Below, one piece after another: positions 25,262 through 36,630 of a stretch of DNA of 64,000 nucleotides. Location of the stretch: assembly GCF_010389155.1 (NCBI RefSeq), contig NC_057765.1, positions 186,001 to 250,000 of the forward strand, read 5' to 3'. Numbering within the stretch: position 1 is the stretch's first letter; each line of letters starts with the position of its first letter. The notes beneath the pieces are model-generated. The model saw only the letters and a list, made by a program, of their open reading frames with translations. It had not been told where the DNA came from and did no database searches. Source of the stretch: Erigeron canadensis (lineage: Eukaryota > Streptophyta > Magnoliopsida > Asterales > Asteraceae). The translations under genes and the position numbers were made by a program.

Positions 25262-25512
25262 TATCTATCGGTTGTTCTAACCTAATAAATACGAGTATAA
25301 ATTTAGAATTTAATTTCTAATAAAACACGATAATATATAATAATATAGATTTAGATTGTCAACCACGAGAGACGTGGGAAGAGGGGTTCATACGAATAAC
25401 GAATAAACTACAGGGTTCTAATTTGTACAAAAATATTCTCTCTCTCCTTAAGAACCCTAAACCCCCAATTATAATTGTTGTTGTTGATACAATACATAGA
25501 TAGATTTAGGAG
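25262..25512. promoter_or_regulatory. 251-bp shared divergent promoter with telo-box
   Basis: It separates the start codons of the minus-strand membrane-protein gene and the plus-strand helicase. AACCCTAAA at 25453-25461 is a telo-box, common near the start sites of plant ribosome-biogenesis and translation genes. A pyrimidine run (TCTCTCTCC) lies just upstream. No clear TATA box is seen on the helicase side. Confidence 0.65.
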
Positions 25513-28500
25513 ATGATGAAGAACAAAAACAGTAATAATGGTGGATCAGCCGCCGACGAAGAAATATTTGCTGCCTGTGATTTCCCTAGTCTTGGCCTTC
25601 ATCCTGCTTTATGTGACCAAATCCGAGGTTCACTACTCTCTTTCTTTCTCTCTTTCTCTCTTTTTATTATTATTATTAGAGTTGATTTTGTTGGTCATCA
25701 TCATTTATATATATATATATATCATGATCATGATGATGAGATGAGATGATGATAGTAGTAGTTATAGTGTTTATCATTTAAATTTGACATATAACTAATT
25801 AATTGCCAGACAGAATGGGATTTCAATCACCTACATTAATTCAAGCTCAAGCTATTCCCCTTATCCTCTGCGGCAAACACGTGTATGTTCCCTTCTACTC
25901 TATCATTTCTCTTCTTCTTCTTCTTCTTGTCTTAAACAAACCCGCTTATTATTATTGTTATAGGCTTGTTAATGCTGCTACTGGCACCGGAAAAACTCTG
26001 ACTTACCTGGCTCCTGTCATTCATCGATTGCAAAACCGCCAACCTAGAATTCAGCGTGCTGATGGTACTTTTGGTAATGTCTGCTTGCTTACCAGCATTC
26101 TCGTTATTTATACAAGTCTTCTCCGTTTATTTTTTAGGTAGAAATTCAAAAAGTAGGATTTCCATGTGCCTCACTTCATTCATTTTAACTTTGATAATAA
26201 TAATAATAGCTCTGGTCCTTGTACCTACACATGAGCTATGCATGCAGGTTTATGAAACTTTGCAGAAACTGCTGCACCGCTTCCATTGGATTGTTCCCGG
26301 TTATATTATGGGCGGCGAAAACAGGTCCAAAGAGAAAGCCAGGTTGCGCAAAGGTACCCCCTACTTTCCCATTCACTTTAGAATCATAATTTAATCGGTT
26401 GCAACCTGTATTATACTTTAAGTATTATTCTACAAAAAATAAAAAAAACTTATTTTTGTTGCACTTCCTTTGTGTGTGTTGGTCATATGTCTTTAGGAAT
26501 ATCCATTCTTGTTGCAACTCCCGGGCGTCTCCTGGATCACTTAAAGCACACGTCGTCATTCGTACATAAGAATTTGTGCTCGATTATCTTTGATGAGGCG
26601 GACAGGTTCGACTTGCAATCATGATTGAAGAATTCGGTACTATTTTTTTTTTTTTTTTATAGTTAAGTGCATCGCAAAACCAATTATTAAAATTTTCTGC
26701 ACAGGATTCTGGAACTAGGATTTGGTAAAGAGATAGAGGAGATACTTGATATTTTGGGTTCAAGGCCGCACATATCTGAAAGTAAAGATACTGAATCCGT
26801 GAGGCAAAATTTGCTCTTGTCAGCCACCTTAAATGAAAAGGTCAATCATCTAGCAAATATTAGTTTGGACAATCCAGTTATGATTGGTATCGATAGCAAG
26901 CAGATACAATCAACCAATAAGAAAGTTTTGCTGTTAGATAATGCTATTGAAAAATTAGAGAATTCTGGTAAACTATCAATTACCTCAAACGGTGAATATA
27001 CACTTCCCGCTCAACTGAATCAGAGATATGTGAAAGGTAATTGATTGTAAAAAAGATAAATACTTACCTATTCTCCAATTACCCGTTTTTTTATTATATT
27101 TCATTCTGTACTTCAGTGCCTTGTGGTTCTCGCCTTGTGGTGCTACTTTCTGTTTTAAAGAATCTATTCACCGGAGAATCGTCACAAAAGGTACAGTTAT
27201 CCATGAACTTCATATTATTCTCTGCTTACTGCTGTATAGATATCAACCGTTCAACTTTCAATCCCTCTACGCAGCATATCTAACATGACTAATTGAAGTC
27301 GTATGTATGCGTATCATCTATGTTCTTGTAACTTCATATATATATATATAAGGAAAAAGTGAGTATAGGGTTGTTCCCCATCTAAGCTTAGATGGGGAAC
27401 CCCTCACATAAAAATATTATATTATTTGTTTGAATTTAAAACAAATACATGGCCCCCCATGATTTTCATGATTATAAAAACCAAATGTTAGGGGTTCCCC
27501 ATCTAAGCTTAGATGGGGGACAACCCCATACTCACTTCCCCCATATATATATATATATATAGGGGAAAGATAAAATGAGTCCAGCTTATTTTGAGTCCAA
27601 AAAAAGTCCATTGATTTTCTTCCATCTCCTCCAATTCCAACCACCTTCTACCACCACCACCGTTATCTCCGACCACCACCGTGATCATCCGGCGGCGGCG
27701 ACCATCTCCGGCGAGACTTGCACATGTGTAAGTACAACTTATGTACACAACAATTAAGGTTAAAGGCGTAGCCCGTCAATCCATGGCAATATGGCAGTGG
27801 CCAAGGGCGGAGCCTGTCAGTCCATGGCGGAGCCATAGCAGCTAAGGGCGGAGCCCGTTAGGTAGATCACCCATCATCGGTCACCCCCTATGACCTATCA
27901 CCCTCTATGACCTATCACACTATGACCTATCACCCTCAATGACCTATCACCTCCACCATAATTTTTGATAACCACCACCAGCCACCATCATTGCCGGAAA
28001 GTTAACTTACACATGTGTAAGTTGTACCTACACATGTGTAAGTCTCGTCGGAGATGGTCGCCGTCACCGGAGGGTAATAGTGGTGGCCGGAGATGATGAT
28101 GGTGGTGGTCATAGTTGTCAACTCGTAACTCGTGATACGACTCGTTTTGTGAAATTTTGAGTCGTGACTCGTATCGTGAATCGTATCGTAAGAGTCACAA
28201 AATTAAAATTTTATATAACAAAAATATATAATGTATGTGAAAAACATACATATATTGATAATCTTAACAAATATATATAATGATGTATCTGTAAAAGTTA
28301 CATGGCAACAATTTTAGGTTTTATTATTAAAATTTATAATATAAATGTAAATTTGATCAAAGTATAAATGTATGAAAACTTAATGTATTGGTGGCAACGC
28401 TTGATATTTTCATTTAAAAAGTCAAAACTTTTACTTTGTTGAGTAAACGTTACTGTAGTAAATTGTGAAAATGTATTTTAATATTTAATGTGTTACAGCT

Positions 28501-31500
28501 GGATTCTCTTTTACCACATATTGTACCCACTTTCTTTTCACAGCTGTCTCCTCTTATCCCGAAAAAATTTACCTCTCTTGGTCTCTCATCTACAACATGA
28601 AAGCATGTTAATCTACTTCTTCATCCATGAACGCATACATCACTAGATCCCAAATTTCAGATCCATCTTTTTTATACAATCTATTGAAGTTCCTGTGTAA
28701 TAACTTAATTACTCACACAAACAGACAAATCCCATCTGAGAAGAGTCGCCGTAGACTTTCAATGGACGCCGGAATCTAGACAAAGGTGGGTTTTTGTGAC
28801 TCGCCCGATTCCCGATACGGAACGATACAGACCGAGTCACAACATGTCTCGTGCGAGACAATCCGAGTCAAAAGGATGTCCGAGTCATATCTTTTTTCTC
28901 TTGTTTCGACTCGTACGAGTCGAATCGTGACTCGTACGAGTCTAACAACTATGGTGGTGGTGGTGGTGGTCGGAGTTAACTTACACATGTGTAAGTTACA
29001 TGGACTTTTTTGGACTCAAATTAGCTAGTCTCAATTTATCCCACCCTATATATATATATACATATAGAGGGTTGGGAGTATGTGGTTGTTATGTACCTAG
29101 CTTGGGTATAGAACCCCTCACATCTTATTTTTTTAATCCATAAAATACATGGGGGCCCATCATTTATTCAAAATATTACAAAATTAGTATGGGGGTGGTT
29201 CTATACCTAACTTAAGTACATGACAACCACACACTCACTTTTCCCATATATTTCCCATATATATAATATATTCATTTGGTGAACCGGGGAGTGGGTAAAA
29301 TTTCTAGAAAATACTTGTGCCTTTCTGCCCACTTTCCAATTGCAGAATTGCTATTTCCATAAGAAATTTCGTATTCTCATTCTATGATATGATCCCACAT
29401 CGGCCAAGTATGGGATTGGTTGGTGGTTTATAAGCCTAGGTGTCCCCTCATCCCTATGAGCTAGCTTTTGGGAATGAGTTCTACACTTAGCTTATCGCAT
29501 GATGCGAGCCTATTATGGGATGGGTTAAGCTAAGTGTAGAACTCACTACCAAAAGCTAGCTCATTAGGAGGAGGGGGCACCTAGGCTTATAAGCCACCAA
29601 CCAATCCCATACTTGGCCGATGTGGGATCATATCATTCTACCCATAAAATAGATGGTACTGTCTTTTTTTGGAATTACACATTGTTATATACAAATTGAG
29701 TAGCATAATGGCAATTAGAATATACATTAATCTCCTAGTTTCACTCATTGAGTCTTTTTTTTTTCATCTTTGACCTTATATATTTTTGTTTGTGTTATAT
29801 AGTACTTGATGAAAGTTATATTTATGAAAAATACATTTGAAACTCATATACTTCATATCAACTATTATATAACACAAAAAAATATTTACGGTTAATGTTG
29901 AAAGTAGAAGACTCAAAAAGTCAAGCTATGACATTTAAGTTAGGACGGAGGTAGTCATAATTTAGTCCGTTGCTATGATTATGTAGTTTGTAGATAACTA
30001 TACAACTTATAAACCATGTTTGCTAATTTTGTGTGTGTATGTGTAACTGGTTTTTTTCAATATAATACGCCTCACATTCATGGGCCATGTTCCAAGAACC
30101 TCTTAGTGGTTGAGCCTTTAACAACCTGGGGTCACTTGGGGAGCTTAACACATGGGGCTTGGCTTGGTCACAGAAGTTCAAAGTGTTAGGAATAAACTGC
30201 ACACACACAAACACAAGAACTAGAAAAATAACAAGAAGAAAGGACACGATATTTAACGTGGTATCTCACACTAACTGTGTAAACTAATCCATGGGGGGCA
30301 ACTGGTTTTTCTTTATTGAATCCCAAAGAAAAATACATGTACAAGAGATATATTTATTGGCTACACAAATTAAAGTTCCCTTTGCTAAACTTGTTCACCA
30401 AGTAACCTAACAAAACTGGGCCTAATTTAATTAAGGCTGGTTGTCAAGGTCAACCGCCTATTAGAAGCTTTTGGACTTGGCAGCCTAACTGGGCCTAAGA
30501 CAACATACGACCAACAATCTCTCACTTGGTGTCTTCGGACCTCTACACCACCTTCGATCTCTTCTGTACATCTGTAATTAGAACTCCTCAAGTTCTTCAA
30601 TCCGCCCTAGTTAGCCCCGACCTACTCATCAGATAACCTGAAAGCCCGTTAAAGCTCCCACTGAGCTTCAACCCATCAGTCACGGCTATCTCTACCCCTG
30701 ATTCGTTCTCTGTCTTTATCGGCTCCTACCGAAACGAACTGCCAGATCCTGAGAAATTCTCAGAACAAACACTCTCCTCTAAAGCAAACTATAAATGGAG
30801 AGACTTAACGGCTGGAATACTGGTTCACTTACGGCTATCTCTACCCCTGATTCGTTCTCTGTCTCTATCGGTTCCTACCGAAATGAAATGCCAGATCCTA
30901 AGAAATTCTTAGAACAAACACTCTCCTTTAAAGCAAACTATAAATGGAGAGACTTAACAGCTGGAATACTGGAATACTGGTTCACTTAACCCACTATGTG
31001 GAAGCTCTGACTGAAGCACAACACCGGTGCCCCCACTGTCATAAAAATCCTTGACTAGTTTCCCTGAACCTTTCCTAGCACGTTCAATCTGAATCCGGCC
31101 TGTAGCTCTGGGTTTGCCATCTGCAAAGCAAACCTTCTTTTGCCCACGAGATTCCATGAATCGGATTTTGATTTTCTTTTCAACTGGGATGGTCACTCCC
31201 TTAGAGGATAAACTGACCATATAACGCGAACCCCATTTCTTAGCTCGAGCCACGACTAGATTTTCCTTGATAACTCTTCACTGCCCGTTCCCGAACTTAC
31301 CTCATGCCATGTTCATATAACTATGTTCATATAACTACCTAACAAAATGAACAACTTCTCCAGACTTGGAATAACCAGGACTTTCAAAGTCCATGAAGCG
31401 GCTGGAGTCTTCAAACCTGTCACCATGCTCGTCATATCAAGAACTTCATAGTTCGCCAGTCTTACCTTTCCAAAATCTCGAACTTTCAGGTTCCGCATTA

Positions 31501-33887
31501 GGTTCCGCATTGCTTCACTACTGTGGGTAGCATGTAACGAAGCATCGAAATTCATGACCTAGCACACTACTCTCTACTCTGCAATCATCGCCTCGTCTGA
31601 GCTGTAATCTTCTGTAGTTTTTAGTTCTTTGATATTTTTCAGACATTGATTCCTAATATGTCCCACCTCTTCTGATCATGCTTGTCTAAAGAAGTATCTC
31701 TACCGATCAAGAAAACAAAGCCACATGCTTCTAAAGTTTTCTTTCACCTTGCAGAACGAGACGAATCCAAAGCCACCTACTTTGATGGATCCTTACTGCC
31801 TGTTTTTCATGCAACACGACAGTCTCCTCTTATCATGAACAAGTCAATTAAGGCCCGCAAAGAACTCAACATCAGCACACAGTGCTGAAAATTTTGATCT
31901 GATCTTCACTACCCAGAAATTTTTCTCAACAGCCACTAACCAAAGAATAAAAAAACAGCAACACTAAGCCTCCTGCTTCTGTCCCTTTTTTTTCTAGCTA
32001 AGCGTGACCTAGTTCAAAGAGAACTGAAATAGCTCCTGCTGTAAACTGTCTCTTTTTTGCTGTCAAACACACTCCCGAAACAGCCCCCTGCTTTCCCAAA
32101 ACCTAGTTCTTCCTTCTGATAATTCAAGAACCCCCAAAAAAACCCAATCTGCCAAATCAAGCCCTTATATGCTCAACTGAACCCTGATTTGCCCAATTGA
32201 ACCCTAATCTGCCAAAATCAGACCTGATCAGACTTGATTCTGCCTAAATCAGACCTAACTGAGGCTGTTCTGGGTGACGGCGACGACTGTGGTGGCTGGT
32301 TTTCGTTGGAACCCTAATCTGGGTGACGGCTGGGTAGGTGACGGCTATGTAACCTGTGTGAAACCTAACTCTGATACCACTTGTTAGGAATAAACAGCAC
32401 ACACACAAACACAAGAACCAGAAAAATAACTAGAAGGAAGGATACGAGATTTAACGTGGTATCTCACACTAACTGTGAAATAATCCACGGGGGGCAACTG
32501 GTTTCTCTTTATTGAATCCCACAGAAAAACACATGTACAAGAGATATATTTATTGGCTACACAAATTAGGGTTCCCTTTGCTAAACTTGTTCACCAAGTA
32601 ACCTAACAAAACTGGGCCTAATTAAATTAAGGCTGGTTGTTAAGGCCTACTGCCTATTAGAAGCTTCTGGACTGGGCAGCCTAACTGGGCCTAAGACAAC
32701 ATACGACCAACACAAAGGCCCAAGATAGTGAGTGTACATTGAATCCTTGAAGAGTTTCTTTCGCCAAATGGTTATCATAGATGTGTTATGAGGCTATCAA
32801 AGAGTAAGCTGTTTATTTTGGTTTCAGATTGTGGTATTCTTCTCAACATGTGATGCAGTAGATTTTCATCATGCACTCATCAGTCAATTTCATGGATTAT
32901 CAAATTTGAAATCAGATACAGAAACGAAAGAGCTATTTGTGAAATGTAACATTTTAAGGTTACATGGAAACATGAAGCATGAGGATCGTGTAAAAACTTT
33001 TAATGCTTTTAAAACCGAAAAATCGGCTCTTCTTTTGTCCACTGATGTTTCTGCAAGAGGCTTAGACTTTCCAAAAGTTCGATGCATTATACAGTATGAT
33101 TCCCCCGGGGAGGCGACTGAATATGTTCACAGGTATATTGCTTTTATAGGAATTTATTATTGTTGTTTGTTTTATAATGGATAGAAGTGACATATGACTA
33201 ACAACAATCGTAATATGGAGTGTGCAGGGTTGGAAGAACTGCTCGTTTGGGTGAAAAGGGAGATTCTTTGTTATTCCTGCAACCCATTGAAGTTGATTAC
33301 CTGGAAGAACTAGAGAAACATGGTGTATTGTTAAAGGAATACGCACTCCTCAAACTTTTGGATGGTTTCCCATTACATGGTCCGAAACATCACACCAAAA
33401 AGTTTGTTTCTATTGAGATGCATCCGTGGGTGCTTTTGCTCCAGAAGTCTCTTGAATCTTTCATTTTTAGCGAGGTAAAGTTTTATTTCAATGAATTTCT
33501 TTTTGTTACTTCGTATTTTATTTTGTTTTTAGTGTTATGCCTACATCTATTGTTGTATTCACATATTATTTTACTGTTGGATTTACATTTGGTGCCGTAT
33601 GCTAACATAATAACATATATTAGGCCAAGTTAAAGAAGCTAGCACAGAATGCATTTTGTTCATGGGTTCGTGCGTACAATGCTCATCGTGGGGAGTTGAA
33701 GAGTATATTCATGGTGAAAAAGCTTCACTTGGGACATGTGGCTAAAAGTTTTGCACTCAAGGAGCAGCCTTCATTGGTGGGCAGATCAGTACAGAAGAAG
33801 CATACAGAAAAAAGGAAAAGAGACCAAAAAACGCACAAAGTGAAGGAAGGTTTGAAAAGGAAGAGAATGATGGCTAACGAGGTATGA
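25513..33887 (+). CDS. RH17: DEAD-box ATP-dependent RNA helicase 17 (Dbp7/DDX31 type)
   Basis: Ten exons: 25513-25627, 25810-25882, 25964-26073, 26210-26353, 26497-26605, 26705-27036, 27117-27190, 32828-33132, 33228-33474, 33624-33887. All introns are GT-AG and phases agree, giving 590 residues. Motifs in order: Q motif ([15 protein letters not shown]), motif I AATGTGKT, Ia PTHEL (normally PTREL), Ib [43 protein letters not shown] and VI HRVGRTAR. The C-terminus is Lys/Arg-rich ([10 protein letters not shown]), as expected for a nucleolar protein. Yeast Dbp7 and human DDX31 act in early 60S subunit assembly. Intron 7 is 5.6 kb and filled with transposons. The frame is intact; the motif Ia change is the one oddity. 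Confidence 0.94.
27351..27542. mobile_element. MITE, 192 bp, well preserved
   Basis: The left end AGTGAGTATAGGGTTGTTCC is mirrored by GGACAACCCCATACTCACTT on the right. Each arm carries the palindromic CCCCATCTAAGCTTAGATGGGG. The core holds AATACATGGCCCCCCATGA. Flanked by TA repeats. Confidence 0.85.
27887..27952. repeat. 17-bp tandem repeat, four units
   Basis: The unit is CTATGACCTATCACCCT with small changes, inside TIR element copy B. No coding meaning seen. Confidence 0.85.
28110..28953. mobile_element. hAT-like MITE nested in copy B
   Basis: It starts CATAGTTGTCAACTCGTA and ends CGTACGAGTCTAACAACTATG, giving inverted ends built from ACTCGT steps. Both sides are GTGGTGGT runs, so an 8-bp duplication is possible but hidden by the simple repeat. 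The ends resemble the CATAGTTGTNA ends of plant hAT MITEs. Confidence 0.75.
29066..29245. mobile_element. MITE of the ATGTACCTA/ACATGGGGG family
   Basis: The left arm GGTTGTTATGTACCTAGC is mirrored by ACTTAAGTACATGACAACCA on the right. The core has ACATGGGGGCCCATCA. Related to 27351-27542 and 15324-15517. Lies in RH17 intron 7. Confidence 0.8.
29384..29636. repeat. 253-bp foldback carrying snRNA-type promoter motifs in both arms
   Basis: Arms of about 113 bp (29384-29496 and 29523-29636) surround a short loop with TCGCATGATGCGA. Each arm begins ATGATATGATCCCACATCGG. In each arm ATCCCACATCG, matching the plant U-snRNA upstream element RTCCCACATCG, is followed after 24 bp by TTTATAA (left) or CTTATAA (right). 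No U-snRNA sequence follows. Confidence 0.85.
29735..29955. mobile_element. Stowaway/mariner-type MITE, left end worn
   Basis: The right end reads AGTTAGGACGGAGGTAGT, the usual CTCCGTCC Stowaway end reversed. The interior is palindromic, with GACTTTTTGAGTC-type and TGTTATATA repeats inverted between the halves. The left end lacks the CTCCGTCC motif. Confidence 0.65.
30681..30975. repeat. ~146-bp tandem duplication inside the 30184-32712 Copia
   Basis: Two copies, each with CACGGCTATCTCTACCCC or a close variant and AAATGGAGAGACTTAAC, arranged head to tail. About 90% alike by eye. Confidence 0.8.
30954..31555 (-). pseudogene. Copia protease / pre-integrase remnant
   Basis: The minus strand gives [35 protein letters not shown] and [16 protein letters not shown], which match the Copia protease-to-integrase linker. 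Past a break it reads [20 protein letters not shown]. In-frame duplications and stops disrupt it. Confidence 0.75.
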
Positions 33888-34900
33888 CGACATATTTTCA
33901 TTTTTATTTATTCTTTTATAGTACAATGGAGGTGTCACAGAAAAGAAAGAAAATATAAGTTATGATGATGAGTTACGAAACGTGGCATGGTTTGTGACAG
34001 GGAGACTGAGTTGGCAAGAAAGAATATCTATATATATCTATATATATATATATATATATATATTTATAGCTCTAGGATGAAGAAGACTGGAGATGATTAA
34101 TTATGTGAGTAGGGTCAGGAGTAAGCTGTATCAAAGTGCAAGCAGATGGAGAACTGGACCCATCTCAATCATGCAAATTTTGGTTTGACTAATTTGACAA
34201 GGTGTTGGGGCAACTGAAAGTACACCAAATTGTTATGAGAAATGCAGGTGATCAGTTTTGCTTATGTGCTCTTCGTATTTTATATCTGTGCTACATTATA
34301 AAACATTTATTCCCTTTTTTTTTTTTTTTCAATTTGGTAGTTGATAACTCCAAAATGTCCTCTTATACCTTCAATGAAATTATTTACAACTTAACCTCAA
34401 CCTTTTAAAATAACTACACCACTTCCTTGGTTCTTTTTACATCAATTTATTTTATATAAATAATCACACTGCAGCCGCCACCGCCGCCATCATAGCCCGT
34501 CACCACCACCACTATCGTCACTGACACTACACTAATGCATCATGCAGACATATGACTAGTATATATTAAAAAAAAAAAAAAAAAAAAAAGATGGATAGGC
34601 ACAAGTCCGGTGTATATGTATAATGAATATTCTCATTTAATTTTGGAAACTTTATGTCACGGTCACTCTTGGGGACTGCCTGGCAGGCTGGCTACTCATG
34701 ATCTCATGTGTGATTTGATTATGATTATGATGATGTAGAAATGTAGAATAATCTCACCTTTATGATCAACCAATGCCAAATTCCATGGTCCCAAACTGTC
34801 ACCTCTAATCATCAATCTAGTTCCCAATTTAATTAAGAATTGTTTATTTACACATCTCATTTTTCCTAGCATGTGTATAAGTATAACCTATAAGCCTATA
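33888..34900. other. RH17 3' flank and intergenic DNA
   Basis: Contains a TA repeat (about 34028-34064) and, near 34350-34550, sequence resembling the body of the short Helitrons (GCCGCCACCGCCGCCATCAT), without a clear end. No gene seen. Confidence 0.5.
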
Positions 34901-34974
34901 TATATATATATATAGGATATATGGACCATACAAATAACATTTTTTTTCCCATAGAACTACTAATTTTTATATTG

Positions 34975-35210
34975 GATCACATATTTTTAAGTCCATTTAT
35001 ATATGAAACATTATAAAAATTTATGTTATTTGAAGATTTTTTTTCAAAACCTTCGACATAGTTTTGTGTGAACTTGTGAATGAATTTGTTAATGTTTACG
35101 TTCATATATGAACAAACGGCTATATATAAAGGTTTTGAAAAAAGTTTTGTTCTACAACATACATTTTTATAACGTTTCATATGTGAATAAACTTTAAAAA
35201 TATGTGATCA
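34975..35210. mobile_element. Foldback MITE, about 235 bp
   Basis: The left arm ATCACATATTTTTAAGTCCA and the right arm are inverted copies of about 80 bp (both contain TATGAAAC and CAAAACCTT in mirror positions). AT-rich, non-coding. Confidence 0.65.
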
Positions 35211-35287
35211 AATAAATAATTTAAAAGCTCTCACTGTTCTTCAAAAAAAATTTCTCGAAATAAGGGCATGTTATCTTATATGTTAAA

Positions 35288-35930
35288 CTAGTTTTTTAAC
35301 TCAGGCCTTGCCCCGTGAAACATAAAGATACATAAAACTTGCAACAGTTTTTAAGATTGGTGATATATAAGTAAAAATAAGCGCACATTATAAAAGCATA
35401 TTATAAATAAATAAATAAAACATGAATAATAAAAAGTAGTATAAAAGACAATGTAAAAAAAAAATTGCATCATAGTGTCATGTGGTTATTTAGTCGTTGG
35501 TCATGAAAATATCAACTACTTTATTATTTGAAAAACCCTTTAACGGCCTATATAAACTAATATATTAGTAAATGAATAAAAGAATAATTAAAAGGTGAAC
35601 GTTATAGTCGTTAGACGGGATTATCTAAAAGTTGACTGAGGAAATATTAGTTTTTTTTTGTTAGAAAGACCCTTTATAAAGATGATTACAAATTAATATA
35701 CTACTAAATAAGTGAAAAAATAAATGAAAGATTAGCGTTAAGTAAAAGAATAACCAAAAAAAAGGCTAAAAGATATAATTAAAGTGCGATACTCAACAAC
35801 ATATCAATTAGGATAATAAAAAAACGAAGATATTGAAAAAAGAAAAACAAAGCCTGTCAGCCTGCTTGCTTCACTATTCCTACAGGCGTCCAAAATTGTG
35901 TGTATATATATAGATTTAGATTTAGATAGA
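35288..35930 (-). mobile_element. Helitron, minus strand, 643 bp
   Basis: The minus-strand 5' end is TCTATCTAAATCTAAATC, preceded by A. The minus-strand 3' end is CTAG followed by T (plus 35288-35291), after a short GGGGC/GCCTT region. Both ends fit an A/T target. The hairpin is weak, so moderate confidence. Confidence 0.55.
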
Positions 35931-36120
35931 TGTTATTGTAGTTTTTTTTTGAACGATGTATTTCGTTTGAAACTTTGTGTCGCTAATCGACTACGGCAGG
36001 TCTAACATACGTTGTCTTGACCGCATCCATGCTAGAGACCTTGCTCGAAGTAGAAATGTCTATTTCAAATACCCAATGGGGGAAAACCCCTACTAATCCG
36101 CTCGAAAACACGATAATTAA

Positions 36121-36306
36121 TAGGGGTAAACTTGTATTAAAGTAAAACAAATAGGACACGATCTTGACCCTTAGATCATGGTTAAATTGATGCACAAAGA
36201 TTTATGAAACAATTAATGTCCGATAATTTTTATGATGCACGGTGATTTTCAGTGAATAAAAGTTATTGTTTTACTTTAATATTTGTTTTATTTTACCTAA
36301 AACCTA
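36121..36306. mobile_element. MITE (AAACAAGTATTAAAG family), copy 2
   Basis: The left end GGGTAAACTTGTATTAAAGT is mirrored on the right by ACTTTAATATTTGTTTTATT. It shares GATCTTGACCCTTAGATCAT with the copy at 46231-46433. Confidence 0.75.
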
Positions 36307-36331
36307 TATAAATAATATAGGCCTATATTTA

Positions 36332-36630
36332 TCTGTATCTTTACTTTCTTATAAAAGAAATAATCTCTTTATATTTTAGGTAATTCTACCTTTGAATTGT
36401 CAGAATTACCCTTGACTTTTTATGTTTTGCACTTAATTAATTATAATTTACACTCTAAACCTTTATTTAATAATTAACACTTTAAACTCTTATCTTCTAA
36501 AAATTTCCACTATCCCAATTACATCAACCTACCCCACGTGACACCGCCGCCGCCACCAACAATACCATCACTGACACCACTAAACCTCTTTCCCCACCAC
36601 CGCTGCCGCATTGCGCGGGTACCATGCTCG
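36332..36630 (+). mobile_element. Short non-autonomous Helitron, 299 bp
   Basis: It starts TCTGTATCTTTACTTTC after A (36331) and ends GCGCGGGTACCATGCTCG before T (36631), with a CCGC/GCGG hairpin. The last bases CTCG differ from the usual CTRR. Sequence style matches the Helitron at 3284-3569. Confidence 0.75.

Larger units (their letters stand above)
27561..29047. mobile_element. TIR element with GC-rich interior, copy B
   Basis: Inverted ends of about 48 bp (AGGGGAAAGATAAAATGAGT on the left; on the right the mirror image ending TCAATTTATCCCACCCT) include GAGTCCAAAAAAAGTCCA. Inside are CCGGCGAGACT, TTACACATGTGTAA palindromes, a 17-bp tandem repeat (27887-27952) and a nested MITE (28110-28953). 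Confidence 0.75.
30184..32712 (-). mobile_element. Copia-type LTR retrotransposon, 2.5 kb, internally deleted
   Basis: The LTRs are 30184-30516 and 32382-32712, both starting TGTTAGGAATAAAC and ending ACGACCAACA. The target duplication CAAAG is exact (30179-30183, 32713-32717). The primer binding site on the minus strand is GTGGTATCAGAG, beside the right LTR. The interior keeps broken protease/pre-integrase pieces but no RT or integrase, so it is non-autonomous. It sits in RH17 intron 7 antisense to the gene. Confidence 0.92.
27191..32827 (+). other. 5.6-kb transposon-filled intron 7 of RH17
   Basis: The donor is GTACAG after 27190 and the acceptor is TTTCAG before 32828; the frame continues at phase 0 into the motif IV exon. 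Contents: MITE 27351-27542, TIR element 27561-29047 with a nested hAT-like MITE, MITE 29066-29245, foldback 29384-29636, Stowaway-like piece 29735-29955 and Copia 30184-32712. Confidence 0.88.
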
